DNA of 64,000 bases from Pseudomonas fluorescens. Lineage in GTDB: Bacteria > Pseudomonadota > Gammaproteobacteria > Pseudomonadales > Pseudomonadaceae. This document shows positions 10,165 through 17,339 of the stretch, in pieces. The notes beneath the pieces were generated by a model. That model had not been told where the DNA came from, ran no database searches, and saw only the letters and a program-made list of their open reading frames with translations. Both the position numbers and the translations under genes were made by a program. Where the stretch lies: assembly GCF_002837185.1 (NCBI RefSeq), contig NZ_KZ477991.1:1-64000 (forward strand), read 5' to 3'. Position 1 is the stretch's first letter, and each line of letters opens with the position of its first letter.

Positions 10165-11721
10165 GTGAGCCAGTCCCTGATCGCAGCCCTGCAAAACCCG
10201 GCGTTGTACCCGCATCCGGTGGAAGCATTTCAAGTCATTGAAACCCATATTTCCTGGGTGATCCTGACCGGTCCTTACGCTTATAAACTGAAGAAACCGA
10301 TGAACTTCGGGTTCCTGGACTTCACCGATCTGGAAAAGCGCGGCCACTTCTGCAATGAAGAGCTGCGCCTCAACCAGCGCCTGACCGAAGATTTGTATCT
10401 TGAAGTGTTGCCAATTACCGGCACTGCCGAGACACCGCAACTGGCTGGCGACGGCCCGGTAATCGAGTACGCGCTGAAAATGCGTCAGTTCCCGCAAAGC
10501 CAGATGCTGAGCACCTTGCAAGCCAACGGCGAACTCACCAGCGCGCACATTGACGAAATGGCCAGGCAGATTGCGCACTTCCATCTCAACGCGCCCAAAG
10601 TCCCACAGGAACACCCGGCCGGCACCCCGGATGAAGTGATGGCCCCGGTACGCCAAAACTTTGAACAGATCCGCCCGTTCCTCAGCGACAAGGCCGACCT
10701 GACTCAACTGGAAGCCCTGCAAGCCTGGGCTGAAAGCAGCTTCGAACGCCTCAAGCCGCTGCTGGAACAGCGCAAGCTCAATGGATTCACCCGCGAATGC
10801 CATGGTGACATCCACCTCGGCAACGCCACGCTGATCGACGGTCATGTGGTGATCTTCGACTGCATCGAGTTCAACGAGCCGTTCCGCTTCACAGACGTGT
10901 ACGCCGACACCGCGTTCCTGGCGATGGACCTGGAAGACCGCGGCCTGAAATGCCTGGCGCGACGGTTTATCAGCCAGTACCTGGAACTGACCGGGGACTA
11001 TCAGGGCCTGGAGCTGCTCAACTTCTACAAGGCGTATCGCGCCCTGGTCCGGGCCAAAGTTGCGCTGTTCAGCATGCCGAGCGAAGCCGACCCGGTGCAA
11101 CGCGCCACCACCCTGCGCCAGTACCGCAACTACGCCAATCTGGCTGAAAGCTACAGCACGATTCCCTCGCGCTTCCTGGCAATCACCCATGGTGTTTCGG
11201 CCGTGGGCAAAAGCCACGTCGCCATGCGCCTGGTCGAGGCCTTGGGCGCTGTTCGCCTGCGGTCGGACGTGGAGCGCAAGCGCCTGTTTGGCGAGCAGCA
11301 CGTGGAAAATACACCGCAGGCCGGCATCTATAGCCATGACGCCAGTGCTGCAACGTACACGCGGTTGAACGAAATTGCCGACACCGTGCTTCGCGCCGGT
11401 TTCCCGGTGGTGCTGGATGCCACCTTCCTCAAGCGCGAACAACGCGACGCGGCAGCCCGGGTTGCCGAAGCCACCGGGGCGCCGTTCCTGATTCTGGATT
11501 GCAATGCGCCCCAGGCCGTCATCGCCAGCTGGCTGGCACAACGTCAGGCAGATAAAAGCGATCCGTCCGACGCAACGTTGGTGGTTATAGAACAGCAGCA
11601 AGCCAATCGTGACCCGCTGGCAGCGCAGGAGCTGCTGTTGAGCAAGCGCGTCGAGACCAACGAAAGCGGGACACTCGATGCGTTGGTTGCGCACATTCGT
11701 CATCGCTTGCCCGGCCTGTAA
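10165..11721 (+). CDS. Fusion of an aminoglycoside-phosphotransferase-like domain and a P-loop kinase
   Basis: The 518-residue protein joins two kinase folds. The N-terminal half resembles APH/choline-kinase-like enzymes with the catalytic-loop motif HGDIHLGN near 213-220 and a metal-binding D in FDCIEF. The C-terminal half begins with a P-loop, GVSAVGKS, near 343-350, like zeta-toxin or nucleotide-kinase-type AAA proteins. The start is GTG at 10165 with an AAGGA ribosome site. The family is widespread in Pseudomonas, but the substrate is not known to me; drug resistance should not be assumed. It is transcribed divergently from mrcB. Confidence 0.8.
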   Translation: MSQSLIAALQNPALYPHPVEAFQVIETHISWVILTGPYAYKLKKPMNFGFLDFTDLEKRGHFCNEELRLNQRLTEDLYLEVLPITGTAETPQLAGDGPVIEYALKMRQFPQSQMLSTLQANGELTSAHIDEMARQIAHFHLNAPKVPQEHPAGTPDEVMAPVRQNFEQIRPFLSDKADLTQLEALQAWAESSFERLKPLLEQRKLNGFTRECHGDIHLGNATLIDGHVVIFDCIEFNEPFRFTDVYADTAFLAMDLEDRGLKCLARRFISQYLELTGDYQGLELLNFYKAYRALVRAKVALFSMPSEADPVQRATTLRQYRNYANLAESYSTIPSRFLAITHGVSAVGKSHVAMRLVEALGAVRLRSDVERKRLFGEQHVENTPQAGIYSHDASAATYTRLNEIADTVLRAGFPVVLDATFLKREQRDAAARVAEATGAPFLILDCNAPQAVIASWLAQRQADKSDPSDATLVVIEQQQANRDPLAAQELLLSKRVETNESGTLDALVAHIRHRLPGL

Positions 11722-11777
11722 GAAATATTTCTTGGTCGTGTCGCCTACTTTGGCGCACGGCCCAGCAATAGTGGCAC

Positions 11778-11783
11778 TATAAT
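11778..11783 (+). promoter_or_regulatory. Consensus -10 box before the pentapeptide gene
   Basis: A perfect TATAAT lies 30 bases before the ATG and is embedded in an imperfect palindrome (TGGCAC...GCGCCA). I see no -35 box at a standard distance (TTGGCG is 22 bases away), so a regulator may act here. Confidence 0.4.
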
Positions 11784-11813
11784 GGCGCCATAATACCAAC
11801 AGGAGTCGTCATC

Positions 11814-12158
11814 ATGAGTCAGCCCAAGCTTCTTGATACCCCGCTCTACGCGCTCCTGCACAAGGACGACATCCGCGGCTTCAATCAGGAACGCCCCGAC
11901 GACGGGGTTATCGACATGCGTGGCGGCGACTTCCGAGGGCTGGACCTGCGCGAACTGAACACCGCAGGTATCGACTTTACCGACGCCTACTTCCGCTCCG
12001 CCGACCTGCGCGGGCTGGACTTACGTGACTGCTCATTGGAAGGCGCCAGCCTGGCCCATGCGCAGATTTCAGGCACTTACTTCTCTCCCGAACTGACGGC
12101 TGACGAGATTCTGATGTCGGTCAATTTCGGCACCCGCCTGCGTTACCGCACCAAATAA
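11814..12158 (+). CDS. Pentapeptide-repeat protein
   Basis: This 114-residue cytoplasmic protein has a short run of A(D/N)LXX-type repeats between residues 38 and 90 (FRGLDLREL, LRGLDLRDC, LEGASLAHA). They would form a small right-handed quadrilateral beta helix. It has no signal peptide or enzyme motif. The ribosome site is AGGAG, about 8 bases before the ATG. The function is unknown; larger pentapeptide proteins can mimic DNA and bind gyrase, but this one has only a few coils. It appears to be a single-gene unit. Confidence 0.75.
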   Translation: MSQPKLLDTPLYALLHKDDIRGFNQERPDDGVIDMRGGDFRGLDLRELNTAGIDFTDAYFRSADLRGLDLRDCSLEGASLAHAQISGTYFSPELTADEILMSVNFGTRLRYRTK

Positions 12159-12353
12159 CCTCAAGACTTCGGCTCCCGGCTGCGCAAGTCGCGCCGGGCG
12201 CTTTACCCTGCCTGAGATGCAGCGGCGTTCTTATAAGCTTTTGAGCCGTTCCCGTCCAAAGAATCACGCTTTTCCTACTGAGCGCTACACTCATTTTCAG
12301 GCTTGCCTGGTCACGATACCCACCGCACCCTTCGGCTGTCGCAAGGAGGCTTG

Positions 12354-12626
12354 ATGAACGATGAGCTGCAGCACCTGAAAAATCTTGGCAAGACGTCGGC
12401 GCAGTGGCTGCATGCGGTGGGCATCCACAGCGCATCCGACTTACGTCGTCTGGGGGCGGTCGATGCTTACCGCGCCGTGCGAACTCGCGGGTTCCGAGCA
12501 TCGAAAGTACTGCTGTATGCCATTGAAGGCGCATTGATGGATGTGCATTGGAACGACATTCCCACGGAGCGCAAAGAGGCGTTGAACCGTCAGTTCGATG
12601 CACTCTCGACGCACAAGAAGATTTAG
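12354..12626 (+). CDS. TfoX C-terminal-domain protein
   Basis: The 90-residue protein matches the C-terminal helix-hairpin-helix-like domain of TfoX/Sxy competence regulators. Its visible motifs are LKNLGKTSAQWLHAVGI and a later VRTRGFRASKVLLYAIEGAL. The N-terminal TfoX domain is absent, as is usual for the stand-alone version in Pseudomonas. I chose the ATG at 12354 because an AAGGAGG ribosome site lies five bases upstream. It ends just before the PrrF sRNA. A regulatory role is inferred from the family only. Confidence 0.8.
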   Translation: MNDELQHLKNLGKTSAQWLHAVGIHSASDLRRLGAVDAYRAVRTRGFRASKVLLYAIEGALMDVHWNDIPTERKEALNRQFDALSTHKKI

Positions 12627-12676
12627 GTCCGCGGACGGGTGCGTGGAGAAAAATACGGGAATGGATAAAACAACTG

Positions 12677-12704
12677 TTGACTCTCAAATGAGAATCGTTA
12701 TGAT
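12677..12704 (+). promoter_or_regulatory. prrF promoter
   Basis: TTGACT (12677-12682) and TATGAT (12699-12704) are 16 bases apart and would start transcription at about 12711, the first base of the PrrF-like sequence. The -10 box lies inside the Fur box. Confidence 0.75.
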
Positions 12705-12708
12705 TATC
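12690..12708. promoter_or_regulatory. Fur box controlling prrF
   Basis: GAGAATCGTTATGATTATC matches 14 of 19 positions of the Fur consensus GATAATGATAATCATTATC and covers the -10 region, the classical place for iron-dependent repression. Confidence 0.85.
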
Positions 12709-12710
12709 AC

Positions 12711-12823
12711 AACTGGTCGCGAGATCAGCCGATAACTGAAAGACCATTGGTTCGGACTCTCAGATTATCTCCTCATCAGGCTAATCACGGTTATTTGACC
12801 CGGCTCTTGCCGGGTCTTTTTTT
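12711..12823 (+). ncRNA. prrF: PrrF iron-responsive small RNA
   Basis: PrrF is the Pseudomonas Fur-repressed sRNA that, with Hfq, shuts down non-essential iron-using proteins when iron is scarce. The conserved core GACTCTCAGATTATCTCC followed by TCATCAGGCTAATCACGG (about 12756-12790) is the antisense region shared by the PrrF family. A perfect rho-independent terminator ends it, and a Fur box overlaps its promoter. Only one copy is present here; P. aeruginosa has two in tandem, other pseudomonads carry them apart. It sits beside the heme importer genes, as in P. aeruginosa. Confidence 0.93.
12797..12823 (+). terminator. prrF terminator
   Basis: The stem GACCCGGC paired with GCCGGGTC, with loop TCTT, is followed by eight T residues. 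It is also the 3' end of the sRNA. Confidence 0.92.
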
Positions 12824-12841
12824 GCCTGGAGAACGCTGGGC

Positions 12842-13609
12842 TCAGCGCGCGATGATCAACGGATGACCACGTTCCGGATGCGACTGCACCAACACATCCA
12901 GACCAAACACCGCCTTGAGCGGCTCGGGCCGCAGCACCTGTGTCGGCGTGTCGAGGGCATGCGGGCGCCCGTCCTCCAGCAACAGAATACGATCACAGTA
13001 TCGCGCCGCCAGATTCAGGTCATGCAGGATCACCAGCACCGCTGCGCCACGATCGGCAAAGCTGCGGATGGCCTGTAACGTCGTATGCTGATGCAACGGA
13101 TCGAGCATCGATGTCGGCTCATCCAGCAACAACGTCTGCCCCGCCTCGCCCGGCCATAATTGCGCCAATACTCGGGCCAGGTGCACCCGTTGTCGCTCCC
13201 CACCCGACAAGGCCAGGTAACTGCGACCGCTCAGGTGTCCCACATCTGCCGCATGCAGTGCTGCGTTGATAATGTCCTCATCTCGTACCCGACCGGTCTG
13301 ATGGGGCAAACGTCCCATGCCTACAACCTCCTCGACACGGAATGCAAAATCCAGGGTTGAGGTCTGGGGTAAGACTGCCAGGCGTTGGGCGCGTTGCGCG
13401 CCGCTCAAATTCTTCAATTCCTGCTGACCCAGCCAGACCTTGCCCTGATCAGGCAACAATTCACCGCACAGCGCATTCAACAAGGTACTTTTACCCGCAC
13501 CATTGGGACCCAATACGCCGAGCACTTCGCCCGGCAGCAGGTCCAGGGTCACATCCGCCAACACGGTCTTGCCTGCGCGACGGATCTGCAACGCTTCCAC
13601 CCGCAGCAT
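12842..13609 (-). CDS. hmuV: Heme ABC transporter ATPase
   Basis: This is the ATP-hydrolysing subunit that drives heme uptake across the inner membrane. The 255-residue protein has Walker A GPNGAGKS at 34-41, the ABC signature LSGGERQRV near 140 and Walker [10 protein letters not shown] chose the ATG at 13609, which overlaps the hmuU stop (TGATG); the longer frame upstream is the shadow of hmuU. It is the last gene of the hmuTUV operon, known as phuV in P. aeruginosa. Confidence 0.94.
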   Translation of the reverse strand: MLRVEALQIRRAGKTVLADVTLDLLPGEVLGVLGPNGAGKSTLLNALCGELLPDQGKVWLGQQELKNLSGAQRAQRLAVLPQTSTLDFAFRVEEVVGMGRLPHQTGRVRDEDIINAALHAADVGHLSGRSYLALSGGERQRVHLARVLAQLWPGEAGQTLLLDEPTSMLDPLHQHTTLQAIRSFADRGAAVLVILHDLNLAARYCDRILLLEDGRPHALDTPTQVLRPEPLKAVFGLDVLVQSHPERGHPLIIAR

Positions 13610-14646
13610 CAGGCGCGCCCTCGCAACAACAAATAGAGAAAAAATGGTGCGCCAATGAACGCGGTAACGATACCGATCGGTAATTCCGCCGGCGCCAACG
13701 CCAAGCGTGCCACCAGATCCGCAAACAGCAGCAAACTCGCGCCCGCCAGCACCGACGCCGGCAGCAACACTCGGTGATCCGGCCCTGCCAGCAACCGCAC
13801 CAGATGCGGCACCACCAATCCGACAAAGCCGATCATGCCGGCCGCAGCCACCGCTGCGCCAACGCCCAGCGCCGTACAAAACACCAGTTCACGCTTGAGC
13901 TTTTCAACATCAATGCCCAGATGGCTGGCCTCGGATTCACCCAGCAACAGCGCATTCAACGCCTTCGCTCGACGCGGTAACCACAGCGCCACGCCCGCAC
14001 TGACCAGCAGCAACGGCCATAATCGCGAATAGCTGGCACCGTTGAGGCTGCCCAGGTTCCAGAACGTCAGGGTGCGCAAGGTGGCGTCGTCTGCCAGGTA
14101 GGTAAACAGCCCGACTGTGGAACCGGCGAGCGCCGTCAGCGCAATACCGGCGAGCAGCATCGTCGCGACGTTGGTCTGGCCATTGCGCCGTCCCAATCGA
14201 TAAACCAGCGCGGTGACGCCCAAGCCTCCCAGAAACGCGCAGATCGATAATAGATACGGCCCGACTGCGTCCGGTAACCCGCCAAAAAACGAGCCTGCGA
14301 CAATGGCCACCGCAGCCCCCAATGCCGCGCCACTGGACACGCCGACCAGGCCAGGATCAGCCAGCGGGTTACGAAACAACCCCTGCATCGCCACGCCCGA
14401 CAAGGCGAGCACACCCCCGACAGCCAGGCCCAATAACGTGCGCGGCAAACGAATCTGCCCTAGGATCAACTCTGCCTGCTCAAGCCCCGGGGCATCGATC
14501 GGCATCCCCATCAATCGCAATGCGGCCCTGAGTGTGTCGAACAACGGCAGGCTGACCGGGCCCAGGGCCAATGAGAGCCAGATCGCCACCAGACACAACA
14601 GCGCCAGCCCGATAAACAGCGTTTTCGGTTTAACCAACGTCGTCAT
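13609..14646 (-). CDS. hmuU: Heme ABC transporter permease (FecCD type)
   Basis: This inner membrane permease of the heme importer belongs to the BtuC/FecCD family. Its 345 residues show about nine to ten hydrophobic helices and the family motif [19 protein letters not shown] (about 87-105). It overlaps hmuT by 4 bases (ATGA) and hmuV by one base, so the three are co-translated. The equivalent in P. aeruginosa is phuU. Confidence 0.94.
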   Translation of the reverse strand: MTTLVKPKTLFIGLALLCLVAIWLSLALGPVSLPLFDTLRAALRLMGMPIDAPGLEQAELILGQIRLPRTLLGLAVGGVLALSGVAMQGLFRNPLADPGLVGVSSGAALGAAVAIVAGSFFGGLPDAVGPYLLSICAFLGGLGVTALVYRLGRRNGQTNVATMLLAGIALTALAGSTVGLFTYLADDATLRTLTFWNLGSLNGASYSRLWPLLLVSAGVALWLPRRAKALNALLLGESEASHLGIDVEKLKRELVFCTALGVGAAVAAAGMIGFVGLVVPHLVRLLAGPDHRVLLPASVLAGASLLLFADLVARLALAPAELPIGIVTAFIGAPFFLYLLLRGRA

Positions 14647-15521
14647 GGGGCGGGTTGCGCGCTGGACGGGTAAAAGCCAGCCGACAACTGCGTCAGGCTT
14701 TGCGGCAAGCGTGGCCCAAGCCCGCCCACCAGCAGCGTCGGGTCCAACTCAAACACTCGGCCGCTCTTGGCCGCCGGGGTGGACGCGAGGATAGGATTTT
14801 CCTTGAACAGCGCTGCACGGGCTGCCTCACCGCTCAATGCTCGATCAGCAAATACCAGCACATCAGGACTCAACCCGGCCAGCGACTCCACCGAGAACAG
14901 CTTGTAACCGGTGTGAGTCGCCAGGTTATGGCCGCCGGCCTGCTGCACGATCCAGTCAGCGGCGGTGTCCTTACCGGCGATCAACGGCTTGCCGCCGGCG
15001 TGCCCGAGCAACAGCAACACGCCCGGTGCTTTTTGCGTCAACTGCGCCTTGGCCACCCAGGCTTTCTGCCGGTCCAGGGCTTGCTCATAGCCGCTGAACA
15101 ATTGGTTGGCCTTGACCTCGCTGTCCAGCAGCTTACCCAAATGCGACAGGTTGGTTTTCAGGCTCGCTAAATCCGGCTGTGCCGAGAACATCTCAACCTG
15201 CACCCCGGCGCTGCGGATTTGCGCCAGCACCGGCGGTGGCCCCATCTCCTCGGTACCCACCAGCAGCTGCGGGCGCAGGCTGAGAATGCCCTCGGCCGAC
15301 AATTGGCGCTGATAACCGATGCTTGGCAATGCCTTGAGTGACGCCGGATGCTGACTTGTCGTGTCCACGCCGACCATTTTCGATTCCGCCCCCAATGCCG
15401 TCACCCACTCCGATAACGCGCCACCGGCGCTGACCCAGCGTTGCGGCAGCTCCAGGGCTTGGGCCGCGTGGCTGACCAGCAATCCGGCAACAAGCGCAAT
15501 AACGCTGGCACTCAGGCGCAT
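14643..15521 (-). CDS. hmuT: Periplasmic heme-binding protein
   Basis: This is the substrate-binding protein that captures heme in the periplasm and delivers it to HmuUV. The 292-residue protein has a Sec signal peptide ending in HAAQA near residue 22. Its class III binding protein fold has two lobes joined by a long helix (about 155-185). I chose the ATG at 15521 with an AAAGGAAA ribosome site, because upstream in-frame starts lack a signal peptide. A Fur box about 110 bases upstream indicates iron repression. No outer membrane receptor or HmuS gene is next to it here. Confidence 0.9.
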   Translation of the reverse strand: MRLSASVIALVAGLLVSHAAQALELPQRWVSAGGALSEWVTALGAESKMVGVDTTSQHPASLKALPSIGYQRQLSAEGILSLRPQLLVGTEEMGPPPVLAQIRSAGVQVEMFSAQPDLASLKTNLSHLGKLLDSEVKANQLFSGYEQALDRQKAWVAKAQLTQKAPGVLLLLGHAGGKPLIAGKDTAADWIVQQAGGHNLATHTGYKLFSVESLAGLSPDVLVFADRALSGEAARAALFKENPILASTPAAKSGRVFELDPTLLVGGLGPRLPQSLTQLSAGFYPSSAQPAP

Positions 15522-15632
15522 AACAGGGTTTCCTTTCAAGACAGAGCCGCTCATGCACTCATCAATGTGACAGATACAGCCTGTCCGGCATCGTAATGAG
15601 CACCCGACCAGCTGACGGGCGAAGCGGCATTT

Positions 15633-15651
15633 GATAATTGTTTGCATTTTC
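15633..15651. promoter_or_regulatory. Fur box upstream of hmuTUV
   Basis: On the minus strand GAAAATGCAAACAATTATC matches 14 of 19 positions of the Fur consensus. It lies in the gap between hmuT and the divergent Rieske gene, and would repress heme uptake when iron is plentiful. Confidence 0.75.
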
Positions 15652-15717
15652 ACGTCAAGCGACATGCTTCGGAACGAGCAGCTGTAAGGCCCGACCCGCT
15701 AGTAAAATAGGCTAAAT

Positions 15718-16035
15718 ATGAAGTTTGTTTGCCCATCCGATGCGCTCGCGCAAAATGCCAGCCGCGGTTTCGAAATTGATGGCCAAAAGCTGTTTGCCGT
15801 ACGCCGGGAGGGTACTGCCTACTTTTACGTCAATCGCTGCCCACATCGCCGCGTATCACTGGAATGGGAACCCGATCAATTTCTCGACAAAAGCGCCAGC
15901 TTGATCCAGTGTGCAACCCACGGTGCACTATTTTTGATAGAAACTGGCGAATGCGTTTCCGGTCCCTGTGCTGGCCAACGTCTAATCACATTGCCCAGCA
16001 CGGAAGATGAGAATGGCTTATGGGTACAGGTTTAG
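15718..16035 (+). CDS. Rieske-type [2Fe-2S] ferredoxin
   Basis: The 105-residue soluble protein carries the Rieske cluster ligands as C41-x-H43 (CPH) and C65-x2-H68 (CATH), close to the minimum size for such a domain. It has no signal peptide, so it acts in the cytoplasm as a small electron carrier; the partner is not known. No good ribosome site precedes the ATG. It faces the cytochrome c gene and is divergent from hmuT. It may be the last backbone gene before the AT-rich region, since its base composition is intermediate. Confidence 0.85.
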   Translation: MKFVCPSDALAQNASRGFEIDGQKLFAVRREGTAYFYVNRCPHRRVSLEWEPDQFLDKSASLIQCATHGALFLIETGECVSGPCAGQRLITLPSTEDENGLWVQV

Positions 16036-16080
16036 CGTCAGCGGATATTATTAAACAAGCTATTGAACACGGGCGATCAT

Positions 16081-16386
16081 TTACTTTATGCCACTGAAGT
16101 ACTCCGCCAACACTTCAATCTTCCTGTCATCCATATCCTTCATGACTCGGTTCATTACCGTACCGTGCGATACGTTGTGCTTGTAAGCTTGCATCGCAGT
16201 ACGGAGAAATTCCTTTGAGCGCCCTTGTAACGAAGGAATAGTACCAATAGCCCCGCCTCGCCCCTCATACCCATGACAATTAACGCACCCATTGCTCGCC
16301 ATGATTCCGATGACGTTTTCTTCCGCTGCCGCCGTAGTCGCGCAGAGAAAAAACAGCATAAACATCAATCCTCGATTCAATACCAC
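16081..16386 (-). CDS. Secreted monoheme cytochrome c
   Basis: A single heme-attachment motif CVNCH (residues 35-39 with this start) follows a signal peptide ending near AAA-EE, and Met residues near 80 could be the axial ligand. The protein is a small class I c-type cytochrome of the periplasm. The start is uncertain: GTG at 16386 gives a normal basic signal peptide (VVLNRGLMFMLFFL), whereas the ATGs at 16365 and 16359 give ones without positive charge. It is divergent from the secreted protein and flavoprotein genes and would be a natural electron acceptor for the latter. Confidence 0.75.
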   Translation of the reverse strand: MVLNRGLMFMLFFLCATTAAAEENVIGIMASNGCVNCHGYEGRGGAIGTIPSLQGRSKEFLRTAMQAYKHNVSHGTVMNRVMKDMDDRKIEVLAEYFSGIK

Positions 16387-16597
16387 TCCATTACACCCTT
16401 GTATATTGATTAAACCATTAATACTACAAACAGCGAAATCCACGGCCCTTGGCACTATAACTACATGGCGCGCCAACCGACTGCTTATTAATTTATAGTG
16501 CGAAGTCTCGAAAGGTCAAGGACGATATTCACTTAAAAACAAATCAGCCACAACGGTACTAATAGCGAACCCTACGCATTGACAGTCAAACACCCTA

Positions 16598-16622
16598 TGT
16601 ACAAAAAAGATAGATTTGTACA
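16598..16622. promoter_or_regulatory. Palindromic operator candidate TGTACAAA-N9-TTTGTACA
   Basis: A perfect 8-bp inverted repeat with a 9-base spacer lies in the divergent gap between the cytochrome c gene (minus) and the secreted protein gene (plus). Its position and symmetry suggest a dimeric repressor or activator site serving both directions. No regulator gene is encoded nearby. Confidence 0.5.
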
Positions 16623-16765
16623 AATAAACACTTTGAAACATATTACAACTTGCCGATTATGAATCCTGTGGCCTTAACTATCGACTCGTGTAATCCCGCA
16701 CAACTAACGCATTAATGGGGTTACGCACCAACCATCGAATCACAGAAAAGTGGAAAAGGAATTTC

Positions 16766-17203
16766 ATGAAACGCTGCATAGCGCTGTCTATGATATCAAT
16801 CGCACTGAGCATCAGTGCTACCCAAGCCATGGCAGAGGATGCCAAGGCTGCCTTAGCGCCGCAGAAAGCTGTAGTGATAGTGTTCAATCCTCCCAAAGGC
16901 ATGGAGCAGGAATTTCTTGAATCTTTCACTAAAGAGCAAGCGGCGAACTTCAAAGCGCATGGCAGCAGTGACAAAAAAACGACTGAGTCCATTAACCTAA
17001 TTCCTACAAAATTAGGTGAGCCGCTCATTCATATCACAATACTCAAAGATAGAGCGGCCTACGAAAAAACCTTCCAAGCATTTGGTCCACAAGAAAACCG
17101 GGGCGCTTATGTAGGCAAGCACTCAGAAAAGTACGGCGACCTGAACATCCCTAAAATATATCTTCAAAACTCGCAATCTTACTTTGCAGACGTAGTTAAA
17201 TAA
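16766..17203 (+). CDS. Secreted protein of unknown function
   Basis: The 145-residue product starts with a Sec signal peptide (MKRCIALSMISIALSISATQ, cleaved near AMA-ED), after an AAAGGAA ribosome site. I therefore preferred the ATG at 16766 to an upstream in-frame ATG. The mature part has alternating beta and alpha segments (AVVIVFNPP, then helix, then PLIHITILKD), suggesting a dimeric alpha-beta barrel (ferredoxin-like) fold as in ABM or EthD domains. This is a guess from pattern only. It has no cysteines in the mature part. It lies upstream of the flavocytochrome-like gene and may be co-expressed with it. Confidence 0.7.
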   Translation: MKRCIALSMISIALSISATQAMAEDAKAALAPQKAVVIVFNPPKGMEQEFLESFTKEQAANFKAHGSSDKKTTESINLIPTKLGEPLIHITILKDRAAYEKTFQAFGPQENRGAYVGKHSEKYGDLNIPKIYLQNSQSYFADVVK

Positions 17204-17339
17204 CTTCTTTCTTGTTCCATCTTCATAGAGAGCTTGCTGCCAAGGCCTGTTAAGGGCACTAAATCCGATTGGGTTTTTAGTGTACCGCTTGGCATACGCA
17301 AGCAGGCGTCAGGCAGTACGTGTGAATTCGGAAGATACA

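Noticed and set aside
10015-11799. 594-codon minus-strand frame opposite the kinase/ATPase fusion
   Set aside because: It is a shadow: the plus-strand protein has clear APH and P-loop motifs and a ribosome site.
12690-12708. Prophage or plasmid origin in the window
   Set aside because: I looked for integrase, capsid, replication or partition genes and iterons and saw none anywhere in the 64 kb.
12121-12747. 208-codon minus-strand frame across the TfoX-domain gene and prrF
   Set aside because: It covers the prrF promoter, Fur box and a well-supported plus-strand gene, and shows no protein features.
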